Source: Hypholoma sublateritium FD-334 SS-4 (lineage: Eukaryota; Basidiomycota; Agaricomycetes; Agaricales; Strophariaceae). Taken from it: a DNA stretch of 15,831 nt. Numbering within the stretch: the stretch's first letter is position 1; the number at the start of each line of letters is the position of its first letter. The stretch covers positions 39,206-55,036 of the forward strand of contig KN817698.1 in assembly GCA_000827495.1 (NCBI GenBank), written 5' to 3'. Made by a program: the position numbers and the translations under genes. The notes beneath the pieces are model-generated. The model did not search any database and had not been told where the DNA came from. It saw nothing but the letters and a program-made list of their open reading frames with translations. Shown piece after piece: positions 1 through 9,345 of this stretch.

Positions 1-881
1 GAACTGTTGTAATACGTGCAAAATTAGCAAGTGTTACGGCTATAAGAATATACACAGATTACTCACGACAGTCCAGTACTGCTTTTCGCTCCCAACGGTT
101 GAGCCCGGAGTGAAGATCAGAGGATAGTACGCGGGTGGAATACACTCATAGAGCTCCGCGGCTATTCCCATTGCCGTATTTTCATTGGTGGTGTATCGAA
201 CTTTATCAGTAGAGTTGAAAGGGGGTCGGCGAATGGTCGCTGCGCCGGCGCTAATGTACAAATTGTAAAAGATTTGGAAGTGTCAGCCCAGCTTCTTGAC
301 GTTCTCGACGATTATTTCAACCGGCATTGAGGAATCAATGGCGAGCTCGGAAGTGGCAGAATAATTTGCAATAGCCTGCTTTCGGGACGCGGGAGTGATG
401 GTGCGCAGCTTTAAGTCGGCGATCTCCTCCTTCAGCAACTTGATTTCCGCCTTGAGGGAGGCAATCTCGTCCTGAGCATCGATATATGCCTAATAATATA
501 AATGAGTATGTGAGAATCAAGATAGGCGTNTGGAGACCGCCGGGAGATATGACATACCTCGTAAAGGCNACGGGGATCNAGTATACTCGGCGCATCGTAC
601 TCCGGTGTCGATGTCGAGCTTGCTATGGACAAAGATTCTGCTGATGGGCTGTAACTTGCCCGCAGAGTGAGGGATCCTGAACGCGATAGTGGCTGACGTT
701 GCTGACTCGTAATGTCAGTATTGTCCGAGGCGGCTGTGCCTGTCTGTCGGGGCACAGCCCGAGAAGGTGCAGCCATGGCTGCAGATACAGTGGGGGCATC
801 GCTCTCTGCCGGAACTGGCAGGATAAGCNGGTACTGCGACGGTGTACGAGAAGGACGNGAGGGTGGTAGACNACGAGACAT
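1..881 (-). pseudogene. TE-linked coiled-coil family gene, one in-frame TGA, runs off the left edge
   Basis: Exon 1 is 881-558 and exon 2 is 489-67, joined in phase 0 by a 68-nt GT-AG intron. A further intron (66-4, GTGAGT, branch GCTAAT, ACAACAG acceptor) leads off the window. Residues 1-105 are Ser/Pro/Thr-rich and look disordered. A heptad-like coiled coil follows (AYIDAQDEIASLKAEIKLL, then KEEIADLKLR). Exon 2 has one in-frame TGA at 285-283, after VKKLG; the same frame then stays open for 72 codons (HFQIFYNLY, later AAELYECIPP). From memory, a multicopy Agaricomycete family of unknown function has this layout (coiled coil, then LG[R/K]+F, then RYxxxxN and AELYE), so the TGA probably replaces CGA (Arg). 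If the TGA is the true stop, the product is 176 aa. Six Ns fall in exon 1 or the intron. Exon structure is fairly certain; function unknown. Confidence 0.6.
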
Positions 882-1159
882 GACTGTTGGTGGGCTCTCA
901 ATGTGGTTCTGGTATTATTTGGAATTGAGCAACTACTATTTATTTTAAAGAATAAATACTGTACATCGTTAGGTGTTTTTTAGGACACATTTTGGCAGGC
1001 AGTATCGATACTGGACATTAGATTAATTTTGACCCCTTCATTAATACACTCGACTGCTCCTCCTTAAAACAGCGTCAAAATAATATTATAAAACATGTAT
1101 CCAAACATCTAGATCGACAGCTGGTGGTAAAATAAACGTGAGGTAGTGTGTAATATATA
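882..1159. other. Non-coding AT-rich spacer
   Basis: No convincing coding exon or RNA gene is visible. The part near 881 is the presumed 5' region of the minus-strand coiled-coil gene. I see no clear TATA box. Confidence 0.4.
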
Positions 1160-1534
1160 CTAATATGTTATCTGTCTGAGCCGCTTCATGCTCTGATATT
1201 CAGGCATATGGACGACGCCGGGCCAGTCGTTCTTGTCAGGCGTGCNGAGCACCTNGAATATCTTCAGCAGCTGGTCGCGCTGGAGCGGGACGTTCTTCTT
1301 CGAGTCGAGCTTCGCATCCTCGCCTTTGAAGATCGGGCGAAGGCTCGCAAGCTCGGCGAGCACGCATCCCGCGGCCCAGCAGTTGATGGCCTTGGTGCAG
1401 TGTTTTGCGCCCATGAGGAGCTCTGGTGCGTGGTACCAGATCATCACGACAACCTTGCCGCCGGCGAAGAGCGGCTGCAGGGGCTCGTAGATGAGGCGCG
1501 TGAGGCCCAAGTCGCCGAAGGCAAGTAGTATCAT
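1160..1534 (-). pseudogene. Orphan kinase-domain fragment of a CDK8/Ssn3 (Srb10)-type cyclin-dependent kinase
   Basis: About 115 codons match the activation-segment region of Mediator kinase CDK8/Ssn3: GDLGLTRL (the DFG-equivalent DLG), EPLQPLF, a [11 protein letters not shown] motif, [37 protein letters not shown] and WPGVVHMPEY. The N-lobe, the catalytic loop and the C-terminal third are missing, so it cannot be an active kinase. From memory the family has VVTIWYRAPELL and AIDCWAVGC. This copy has T to M, R to H and D to N; the first two fit CpG transitions (ACG to ATG, CGC to CAC). The fragment is visibly GC-richer than its flanks and starts close to GDLGL, where Agaricomycete genes often have an intron border (from memory). 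It lies just downstream of the Plavaka-like 3' end. It is probably a captured or duplicated exon. Two Ns fall inside it. Confidence 0.75.
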
Positions 1535-1987
1535 CAGCTAAATTTAAAATGGCCACATTGATGGCAAGACTTCGGACATATAGAAATGTTGACGCAGCAG
1601 CGGGAAATAATGTTACTTTTAATTTTAGAAGGCAAGGCACACCTGCNGCCCTTCAAATATATAAACTGTCTGAATAAATACAACGTGGTTTATTGAATCG
1701 GCAGAAACATGAGGTAACAAGCAGGAAGCTTCACATTGATAAGCACTTCAGCATGCAGTCAGTCCTTTGGCACATTGTACAGGAGTAGTCTAGGTCCGCT
1801 ACGGACCCTAAAACAAGTGACTGTGCAACATGAAATGAATAGTGTGATCACGACAGGAAGATTGCCTCATTGCTGTGTATTACCTACCGTCGATTGATCT
1901 TGTCGTCTTAATATTTTGCCAGTTTGTCAACATAGAATACTATTTACAATTTGTAGTATCTAGAATCAAGCAATAAGTAATTTGTAC
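1535..1987. other. Non-coding AT-rich interval
   Basis: No open frame resembles a known protein and no RNA gene was seen. It is probably the 3' flank of the Plavaka-like remnant plus the border of the kinase fragment. One N is at 1647. Confidence 0.4.
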
Positions 1988-3233
1988 CTATAAAACTGCA
2001 TGTGTAATTAATTCAATCNATCCCATCCGCACCCACATATCCTGATCAATGAAATTGACGACAAAACACTCCCCTGCCTGTGATGCCGGATCCTCTGCCA
2101 ATAGCGCGCCTCTGATTATACTATTAGTATCAATAAATAGGCTGGATCCTCGTGGGCGTGGATGAAGTCGTGTGAGCCTGAGGTCTGTGTCCCTTCGACG
2201 GTTCAAAAGTAATTTTGGAACATCNAAAGGAAGCACGAGTGCCATGTGATGTTTCACGTCCCTATATGTGATCTGTAGGATGTATAAAACTTGCACGAAT
2301 ATACATTGATTCCCATGGACCTTGACAAGGGCAAAATCATATCTTGGCTTGTTGTGAAATAAAGGATTNGCCCTGATTATGTTTGACTCCATGCGCCAGT
2401 CCACAACGGATTTGAAGTACGCCTTGACAAACTGATAAGGGGTGATCTAATAATAGTAAGATGATTCAGATCCAGATCCTTTGAAGTATCGGCATTATGC
2501 TTACCATGTCAGCATTGCGTATGTTTGCCCTTTGTATCCTGAGCTTTTTGGCCAATGCAGCTGCGAGCTTTGTGCGGAGGCCTCCAAATGCACGATCATC
2601 TGTATGTGCCTGGGCAAGTTCTGCCAAGGTGCACGGAGGGCGAATTGAGCCATGTAGAACGCGCGGCATAACTGACNGCTCAGCGTCTGCTTCACTTTCT
2701 TCATCTTCGACGCCTTCATCCTCTTTAACCACGGCCTGTAATTCCTGAACTTCGTCAAATAGTGAGATCTCCAAGCGGATCAATGTTGAGACGATGTCCA
2801 TCTCGTTAACTCGAAGAATCTAATTTTGGAATGAATTTCGGCACCGTGTGATCACATTGCACTCACCTGCTGTGCTACGTTTTTGAAGTTAGTATGCCTC
2901 TGATAGTATTTTTTGAGAGGTCCATTTGCTTTCTCGCCGGGCTTAGTATTATAATTACGGGTAACACCTTTTCGGCGTATATCTTGAAACATGTGTTGAT
3001 GTGTGTGTGCTTTAGGGAAATCCCAGTCTTTCCCGGGAGATAGCTATGCCTTCAGATATTATGCATGAATGACTGATGGTCCAATTTGGTAATTTACTTA
3101 CAGCAAGTAGCTTTCCGAATGTCTGAAGTTCTGCTTCCCCGGCAGAAATTGTAGACTCAGTATGTACTGTGAGGCTCGCATACATATCAAGCTCTACATA
3201 GCTCCGGAGTAATTTCAAAAGGGCGTATTTGAT
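1988..3233 (-). pseudogene. 3' part of a Plavaka/CACTA-like transposase gene, split by an insertion
   Basis: Four exons join without frameshift or stop: 3226-3102 (the 7-bp copy at 3233-3227 just upstream), 3043-2867, 2819-2505 and 2446-1988, with introns of 58, 47 and 58 nt (GTAAGT, GTGAGT, GTAAGC donors). Motifs in order: YALLKLLRSYVELDMYASL; DWDFPKAHTHQHMFQDIR; KPGEKANGPLKKYY; TNFKNVAQQILRV; an acidic linker; LAELAQAHTDDRAF; ITPYQFVKAYFKSVVDWR; RYDFALVKV; a C-terminal DTDLRLTRLHPRPRGSS, SIIRGALL and FIDQDMWVRM. From memory this order is typical of large multicopy Agaricomycete transposase-like proteins I group with Plavaka/CACTA. The frame meets a TGA just upstream of codon ATC at 3233. 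The missing upstream exons resume at 14243-14948. Four Ns lie here. Confidence 0.75.
3227..3233. repeat. Left copy of putative target-site duplication (ATTTGAT)
   Basis: ATTTGAT here matches 14243-14249 exactly. Both copies sit at the broken ends of the same exon of the split transposase gene. The next base differs (G on the left, A on the right), so the duplication is 7 bp, or 8 bp with one mismatch. Zisupton-type KDZ elements are reported to make 8-bp duplications (from memory). Confidence 0.7.
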
Positions 3234-3412
3234 GAGTCAGAGATGGTATATTCGTGCAGACAATCCCGGTAATCAGTGGCTCGGGATGTGTGCAACTGTC
3301 TCGCTCATCACTCATCGGAAATGTGCACGTAGGTGCAGCGATACGGTGCACATTATCACAGCCACAATACATTTACCATCGGCGGTTCATGCCGCGAGAA
3401 TGCCGTTTATTT

Positions 3413-3427
3413 GGTATGCGGCATACC
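3413..3427. repeat. Perfect hairpin near the left end of the insertion
   Basis: GGTATG (3413-3418) and CATACC (3422-3427) pair around a CGG loop. It lies in a repetitive stretch where GCCGTTTATTTGG (3402-3414) recurs as GCCGTTTGTATTTGG (3441-3455). It may be a subterminal structure of the element or chance. Confidence 0.35.
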
Positions 3428-3589
3428 AGCGGCATGCAACGCCGTTTGTATTTGGTCTTCGTCAAGGCAGGACTCACTTGGCGAGCTATTCAATGACTCA
3501 CGGTCATGACTCATAGGGACCTAGGGACTTGTGTCGTTTGTTGTATATAGGTATGTACTTAGTATAGATTACCAGGTGACATACGCCGA

Positions 3590-3769
3590 CGATGCCTCAA
3601 GTTGCAGCTGCTCTTGCGCTTGGCGCTCACGCTGTCGACGTACATAATACATATGCACTCACTTGAGGTCTTGAATCATAAGTTGAATGTCATCGACTTC
3701 CAGTGAGAGGGAGCCAGAGTCGGGGGAAAAGGATGAAGGGTGGCGCCACACAATCCGCATGCTGCGCAT
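3590..3769 (-). pseudogene. Possible degenerate exons with a charged, Gln-rich helix
   Basis: Reading from an ATG at 3769 gives MRSMRIVWRHPSSF and later LEVDDIQLMIQDLK before a GTGAGT donor at 3662-3657. A second stretch (about 3631-3590) reads RERQAQEQLQLEASSA before GTATGT. The intron between them would be only about 31 nt, shorter than the others here, so the model is doubtful. No family recognised. Confidence 0.2.
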
Positions 3770-4211
3770 GTGCTCTCGATGGAATTTAATTAGAGTTATG
3801 GGATGTCTTTTTAGACGCCAGCAGCCTTACAGGCATTTCATCGAAGGCGCGTGCATTATACACATCAGTACCATGCGATAATCTGTAACAAGACTCTTGG
3901 GCGCATTGGGAGGACACCATGCGACACGAATGCGCACAAACACACAAGTATTTCAGAATCAATTTTCATATATTCAAATTCAACGTAGTAACTAATAACT
4001 GGGTTCAAAGATTGGTCAATAGTAAAGACACAAAAAGTAGACGGTATGTTGAACACCATAGGCAGAAATATAATTGGATGAGCAACAAAAGACGACGGTA
4101 GCGACTGGAACAGACTATAGTAGGTCATTGGAAATTAACAGTTCAGAACGGGGATCAGATAAGCGACATAGTTCAAGTTATTGGGGAATTTAAGTAGGAC
4201 GTGGAATGCGG

Positions 4212-6562
4212 TTACTTATTCCCACATGCACGAAGGGTACGGCGAAGACCAGTGCTGGCATCCGGAACATTCTCCTGTTCAGCATTATCATCAACGGCAA
4301 CATACTCCCAACGGGGGCGAGGCTTGCTCGCGTTATTCTTGGCGCGCGTCAACGCACGTTTCTGCGCAGTTGACATCTTGCTGATTTCCTCCTCGGTTGC
4401 ATTCAAGGGTATCGAAGCGGCTGTGTGGTGCGCAGGCTGACCCAGATGCTCGGTGGATTTGTCGTTGGATGCAAGATGGGAGTCATGGAACACAGCATTG
4501 GTTGAGTTAGAGAGAGCCTGGGGGATGGTATAGTCGATGTTGGCATCGGACAAAGAGTCAGCGGCGGGTGCAGTCGGGAAATCCTCAGGCACTGCCACCG
4601 GAGCAAGATGCATCACGGCGTCCGACTCCAAGTCGGGTGCGCCAACGTGGTCCAGTGAAGTAGCATGCGTGGAACCTAAGACTAATTAAGCAGTCAGTAA
4701 CTTATATACAGTAGATATGTCACGGTGGATAACTGACCTTGAGCACCGGAGTCGGAACCCAACGAAGCCAGCTGAGAAGCCAGGTGAGAAGCAGAACGAA
4801 CAATGCTCTCATGCACGTCGTCTAGCCGAGGAGCGTTTATTGGATGATTAAGTTCTTGAACAGCGGCATTCAGTGCGTCCTCGGAGTCAAGACGGATGGG
4901 ATGTCCATTGGTGGGGATGGCAAGATCCTGAGGAGGAATGACGATGTTCGAAAGGCCCGACTCCCGAGCAGCTGGTACATCAGGCATAAACCCCGTGAAT
5001 GTATTGTTAATAAAAGGTGAGACGACCACAGGGGCGTAAAGAGCCTGATGGCGGAGAATAGGGTCGATGTTCCAGAGGGGGTCATGGAGCACAGAAGGTT
5101 CCGGCGTCGCCACGGTTTGCTGAGCGCCCGGTCCGGGCACGGGGGTAAATAACATTCGCATACATGCAAATGCATTCTCGATGGGTGACGATGGTCCTCC
5201 GGAGGCCTGTGTATCCATGGGGCCGGAGTTATGGAGTGTGGAAGCAGGAATTACGATGGATGCAACTTGAGGAAAAAGAGGCGCAGGAGCAGGAGCTGGG
5301 GTGGACGCCGCCGGTGGGTCTACATCCATATGTGCGATATTGTCATCTGGCTCTGAGGAGTCATCAGAGTCACTGTCAGAGTGCTCCTCATCGTCCTGTT
5401 CATGAGCAGGAAGTTGGACTGCCGAGCTTGATGGACCAACAGCGTTCAGTGGGTTTTCAAGGGAGCACGACTTGCAAACATCGGAAGCTAAATGCATACT
5501 TAATCAAAATCTCAGCAACGCATCACCATAAAAATACTCACTGAAACAGTTTCTCAAATGACGAGAGAAGGGTAGCGAGAATGAATTCTCAAAATCGTCG
5601 AATGACTCTTCAAAGGTATTTCCAGCGACACTTTTTTCACCAAAATAGTACCTGTTAAATGGCATAAAGTTAGAAATAAATTATAACAAAGAGAGCCTAA
5701 GCGTACGTTTGCATATGAAGAGTTCCATTTGCGATTGGAGTAGGGCCACCGGTGGCAATGAAGATAGGCCATCCAGTAGCTTCAGTGGCCGCCATACAGG
5801 CTGCTCGAAGATATGCGGGAAACTGCTTGATGGCACTGAAATAGTAATTAGAGAGTATACCATACGACAAAGTAGATGACATACGTGTGAAACTCAGCCG
5901 GTGTTGTAGAGGGCTTTTCCATCGGACCTTTGGCCTTCACTCACTTCATTTCAGCCCTCCATCGTGTGATGTGGTCATCGACAGCCTCTTGAATAGCCTG
6001 CGGTTCGTTGAAGAGCATGTTACTGATGGTACGACGACGCATATTGAGCCAATCCTTTTCAGGAACAACCTGCAGGATATTGTCGACGATCGGCTTGATT
6101 TTATCGCGGTAAAGATGGACATAGGCTTCAACCCTCTGAGGTGCGCGTTTACGAGGCCCGGAAGAGTTGATACCATTCAAGGCATTGAGCAGAGCATTGT
6201 CGACGGTGGATTGGCCACTGGAAGGGCGGCTCGCGCGTGTATTCCAGGAGAACCAGTTAAATATTTGCTGTCAATGTATGTTAGCAAAAAAAAAAAAACA
6301 TAATATACGAATCACATACTTTTTTACGGATGCTTCTGGCGCTGTCAAGGCCTGCTTTGTTTCTCAGGGACACAGCAGCCGGATCATGCTCCCCAGTAGT
6401 ATCGGTAAGATCCTCGAATTGAATGGGAAATAACTCAAACCAGGCATCATACGTGAGTGCAAAGAAACGGTCCAGTCGACCATCTCGGCGCGCCTTTAGA
6501 AATGATCCGCAGTGATCTTCGAGCCACTTGAGCTGAGTTTTGTTGGTCCAGGTGCGTCCCAT
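4212..6562 (-). pseudogene. Six-exon gene of unknown function, TE-linked Agaricomycete family, one in-frame TGA
   Basis: Exons are 6562-6320, 6267-5885, 5835-5707, 5651-5542, 5487-4738 and 4681-4212. All phases agree (0, 2, 2, 1, 1), giving 695 codons with the stop. Introns are 49-56 nt; the first has a perfect TGCTAAC branch site and a T tract. The last has tandem acceptors (TTAG at 4682 or 4676) that add or drop two residues. The N-terminus (MGRTWTNKTQLKWLEDHC, later FFALTYDAWFELFPI) may bind DNA. QIFNWFSW follows at residue 82, then GWPIFIATGGPTPI near 230-243. Residues 318-338 are acidic and the C-terminus is low-complexity, ending in a basic stretch (KRALTRAKNN). A TGA at 5943-5941 (codon 190) interrupts an otherwise open frame that continues VKAKGPMEKPSTTPAEF. 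CGA to TGA would explain it. If this is the real stop, the product is 189 aa. I recall similar multicopy proteins beside Agaricomycete transposons. No function is known to me. Confidence 0.65.
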
Positions 6563-6616
6563 AGTTAAAAATAAAGGAATGGGGGAGTTTTTTGCCTTCG
6601 ACGCAAATCCGATGCT

Positions 6617-6623
6617 GCTTATA
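6617..6623 (-). promoter_or_regulatory. Probable TATA box of the long minus-strand gene
   Basis: TATAAGC reads on the minus strand 55-61 nt upstream of the ATG at 6562. That would place the transcription start about 30 nt downstream, leaving a short leader. Position and sequence suit a core promoter; no other evidence. Confidence 0.4.
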
Positions 6624-6668
6624 CAGCTTTTCTCTCTAAGTCCCCATCCACACACACACCGCGCTCTC

Positions 6669-6810
6669 TGTGCACACCCATGTGCACATTTCCTGTGCAC
6701 ATACCTACCAATATTAGCGTAAAAAGTTTATCAGATTGTGTAAATTAGACTGATGAACAATATCCAATGCTTCGAAAAATCCTCGCTGTTCTGGCCATTC
6801 CATGTGCACA
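6669..6810. repeat. Four copies of palindrome TGTGCACA in a divergent promoter region
   Basis: Exact copies lie at 6669-6676, 6681-6688, 6694-6701 and 6803-6810, upstream of the minus-strand gene (start 6562) and on the far side from the plus-strand gene (start 7057). A fifth exact copy is at 14216-14223, 20 bp from the right end of the insertion. I saw none in the flanks. An 8-mer is expected about 0.2 times in 11 kb. It could be a binding site for an element-encoded or host protein. Confidence 0.5.
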
Positions 6811-7056
6811 TTTCTCGGTGAGTACAGCGCTTAATCTATCTGTCTGTACAACATGTTATTCCCTGCTGATAGTATGCTCACCGATGAACGCTCGTAATTT
6901 AGCCGTGCATTTTTCACAGATTTCATCGGTGATTTACTGAGACCAGAGAAAATTGGTCCTTGTGCAGGCGCCTACATTGTCAGATAAAATACGAGCCCAC
7001 CAATCAACGATAAAATTAGACCACTTTCCACTCAGTCGAATCCCTCCCCAACCAAA

Positions 7057-7595
7057 ATGGACACTTCGACCCTTGCACTGCTACGTGAGATTGCAGTATC
7101 TTTAGCCCAAGGACATGCTGGTGCGTTGAAAATATGAATTATTGACGTCAGATATCTGATGATTTCTTTCGATTCCAGTCATTGCTAATATTCTAAAAGG
7201 TACTTTGTTGACCTAAGTTTCAATGATTGTCAATTGTTGAAAATGTTTCCATATAGCTAATGGCGACACAGCTCCCATATCTGGGCCGGCATTCCATGAA
7301 TTCGTAGCCCCACATCAGCGTTGGTATGCCATGTTTGCAGGTACACATCCAGGCGTCTATCAGGGAATGTACGTGATTTCATCATTTGCTACGGTCAAAG
7401 TACGGCTAAACCCTGCTTTATTTGTTCAGTGAGAACGTCCCCAATAGACTAGAATCCAAGGCCATCACCATTCGGTTCAACTCCGAGGATGACGCACAAT
7501 ATCACTTCCACCAGGCGGTTGAATCTGGGAAGGTTACAATTATCACTAACGGCGAAGAAAGAGTCTTCACTATCGACGATATGACCCACATGTAG
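7057..7595 (+). CDS. 120-aa viroplasmin / RNase H1 N-terminal-like small protein
   Basis: Exons are 7057-7120, 7179-7199, 7257-7368 and 7430-7595; phases (1, 1, 2) agree, giving 363 nt. Exon 2 is a 21-nt micro-exon. Introns are 57-61 nt with clean GT-AG ends. The start AACCAAAATGG is a good context. After a short helix-like N-terminus (1-28) the core reads HQRWYAMFAGTHPGVYQG (48-65), then ENVPNRLESKAITIRFNSE and a segment ending near VTIITNG. W51-Y52, the G57-x3-G61 spacing and PGVY match the Caulimovirus viroplasmin/RNase H1 N-terminal fold, which in RNase H1 binds RNA/DNA hybrids. From memory, stand-alone proteins with this core are common in Agaricomycetes. There is no RNase H catalytic domain, so at most a nucleic-acid-binding role is inferred. 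The gene faces away from the upstream gene and converges on the next. Confidence 0.7.
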
Positions 7596-7752
7596 AGTTG
7601 TAGTTACGATACCTTTAAATCCAGTCAATCTTCCCTTCTCTGTGAATCATATTGTGACTCTGGAGTGATTATAAATTGCTCAACCCTCTCTACTTCGCTT
7701 CAAAGTAGCACTGGTCTAGAATACTTGATTTCAATTAAATAGTATCCAAGCT

Positions 7753-8497
7753 TCATCTACCAGTCATATAGGATCGGTTGCGAATGTACCGCAAATGCTG
7801 CGGTATATCCTTGTTACAAATAAAGACAGACACTACACCTAGTCCCCGACTAACTGTGTCTCTCATCCGCATCAGATTGAAATATTGGACTGCCCAGTTC
7901 ACTTCTGAGAGATCGAACAGAGCATCGGCCAATGAGTCTTCTAACGCCTCTCCTGCACTTTCGATGGCTTCCCAAGTGTCGTCATCTGATTTTGTGATCC
8001 TTCCGCTGCATCCAATATCAGTACTCGGTGATTTGTACCACTGTCCTGTCCATTGTAAGATTTCCACTTCATGAGTATCAATAAGAGCTTGGATGGTGAT
8101 GGGATCGGCTTCTGAAAGTGACTTCGGCGTGCTTGTGCTCTGTTCGCCCAAATCCGCTGCGGAAATAGTCATCTGTGTTGATACATCAAATGGCGGTGTG
8201 TCTGGCTCAGTTGTCCGATGATCAGCAGAGTCTATCAGAGCTCTGAGTGAACATTAGACACAATAATACTATCATATCCGATGATTTAGATAAGGAACAT
8301 ACTGCTTGGACTTTCTCATTCTGTTTCGTTCCACATTCTTTGCGTTGACACTTTGTTTATGGCTGACCGACAGCAGACATCAGTAATGTTAGCGCAGCGT
8401 TTGAAATATATGTTCAAACATACTTCAGATAATATCTCTGGTGTTTTGTCAAGCCGTCCTTTCCCACTTTACACTTGACTTGTTTTTGCGGTAACAT
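7753..8497 (-). CDS. 207-aa protein with degenerate zinc-finger-like start, function unknown
   Basis: Exons are 8497-8424, 8362-8303 and 8242-7753; phases (2, 2) agree, giving 624 nt with the stop TGA or TAG-type end at 7753. Introns are 61 and 60 nt with GTATGT donors. The N-terminus (QVKCKVGKDGLTKHQRYY, residues 6-23) resembles the single C2H2 finger at the start of many Agaricomycete transposase-related proteins, but only C9, H19 and H26 remain; a second Cys is missing. A basic stretch (ERNRMRKSK) follows, then Ser/Thr/Pro-rich linker and an acidic region with WTGQWYKSPS and WEAIESAGEALEDSLADA. The start at 8497 is uncertain, because CTCCTTAG just upstream could be an intron acceptor to an earlier exon. 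No family recognised with confidence. It may be a DNA-binding accessory of the element or an unrelated passenger. Confidence 0.55.
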
Positions 8498-8988
8498 ACT
8501 AAGGAGGGTCACTATTGATCTCGCTTACTATTGACACTTAAACGCTCACATGCTATTGGCGTATCAGCACTCTGTAACGCTATTTATTTTACTTTGGAAA
8601 TTATCCCAGCGTGTAAAGGCTATCCTAACATTGGGATAGGTCAAATGTTTGGACAACAGGTAGACCATAACAGCTGAAAAAGCATAGGGAAGTTTATATA
8701 TATGCGACCAAGTATGCGACCATAGACCCATCACATTATATGCGACGTGTATGCGACCATGCAGTAGATATTTAAAGGCCCCGAACATACACCCCAAACT
8801 ACTTGTTATGCAGCTAATACTAGTCCTGTAGAACACTTGTCAATCACACTGAGAAGGGAGCAAAGTTGACTGTATATTGATGAAGACTAAGATTACAATT
8901 TATATACTGAGTGCCACAAGTCCCAGACCACATCCAGATGAACGGCACGCCAAGCTGAAGGTGTACAGAGGAGAGTACCATAACCGTC
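8498..8988. other. Non-coding AT-rich spacer
   Basis: No coding exon recognised. It holds the TATGCGAC cluster described separately and the presumed promoter of the minus-strand gene starting at 8497. Confidence 0.4.
8701..8759 (+). repeat. Four direct copies of TATGCGAC
   Basis: Copies start at 8701, 8713, 8739 and 8750; three extend to TATGCGACCA. Spacings are 12, 26 and 11 bp, so they lie about one or two helical turns apart. Clustered short direct repeats of this sort are typical of transposase or regulator binding arrays in DNA transposons; the binding role is inference. Confidence 0.5.
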
Positions 8989-9345
8989 CACTGTGCTTGC
9001 GTACTGTGTGGCGCCGGCTGTTCGTTCGAATGGGAAAGGCTGCCCGCAGGAGTGCCAAGTAGCTCCTGTCTGACGTTCTGGGTGGGCNGATAAACACGGC
9101 GTGCGAGGCATGCTGCGACTCACCTGTGTGCGTTACCTCCCGTTGTTACTCACTGCGCTTGCGTACTGTGTGGCGCCGGCTGTTCGTTCGAATGGGAGAG
9201 GCTGCCCGCAGGAGTGCCGAGTAGCTCCTGTCTGACGTTCTGGGTGGGCGGATAAACACGGCGTGCGAGGCATGCTGCGACTCACCTGCGTGCGTTACCT
9301 CCCGTCGTTACTTGCTGCGCTTGCGTACCGTACAGCGCCCGCTTG
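8989..9345 (+). repeat. 162-bp tandem repeat, two full copies and a diverged third
   Basis: Copy 1 is 8989-9150 and copy 2 is 9151-9312. A partial third copy begins at 9313 and diverges after about 30 bp; a further short echo (CTTGCGTACCGTACAGCGCC) is at 9403-9422. Copies 1 and 2 differ at five bases plus one N (9088, G in copy 2). All five differences are transitions, and four of them change a CpG in copy 2 to TpG or CpA in copy 1. The unit is GC-rich and no coding frame in it resembles a protein I know. Confidence 0.8.

Larger units (their letters stand above)
3234..4211. other. Left end of the insertion: mostly non-coding
   Basis: Short open frames here resemble nothing I know. 3800-4211 is probably the 3' region of the long minus-strand gene that ends at 4212. 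A perfect hairpin (3413-3427) and a weak pair of exon-like segments (3590-3769) are listed separately. Confidence 0.4.

Noticed and set aside
240..310. A 50-nt intron (GTCAAG to CATTAG) to remove the TGA of the coiled-coil gene
   Set aside because: Its phase shifts the frame into an early stop, whereas the unspliced frame already continues into family-like sequence after the TGA.
3229..3516. 95-codon open frame on the plus strand at the left end of the insertion
   Set aside because: It crosses the insertion border and has no recognisable motif.
3865..4128. Hydrophobic 87-codon open frame on the minus strand
   Set aside because: No upstream splice partner or family match; it sits in the expected 3' region of the gene ending at 4212.
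5885..5943. An intron starting at GTGAGT (5942-5937) to remove the TGA in the long gene
   Set aside because: The only acceptor giving a normal length (52 nt) leaves an 8-nt exon in the wrong phase for the next junction.
6286..6299. A-rich run as a retroposed poly(A) tail
   Set aside because: On the coding strand it is the T tract of the first intron of the minus-strand gene, between donor and TGCTAAC branch site.
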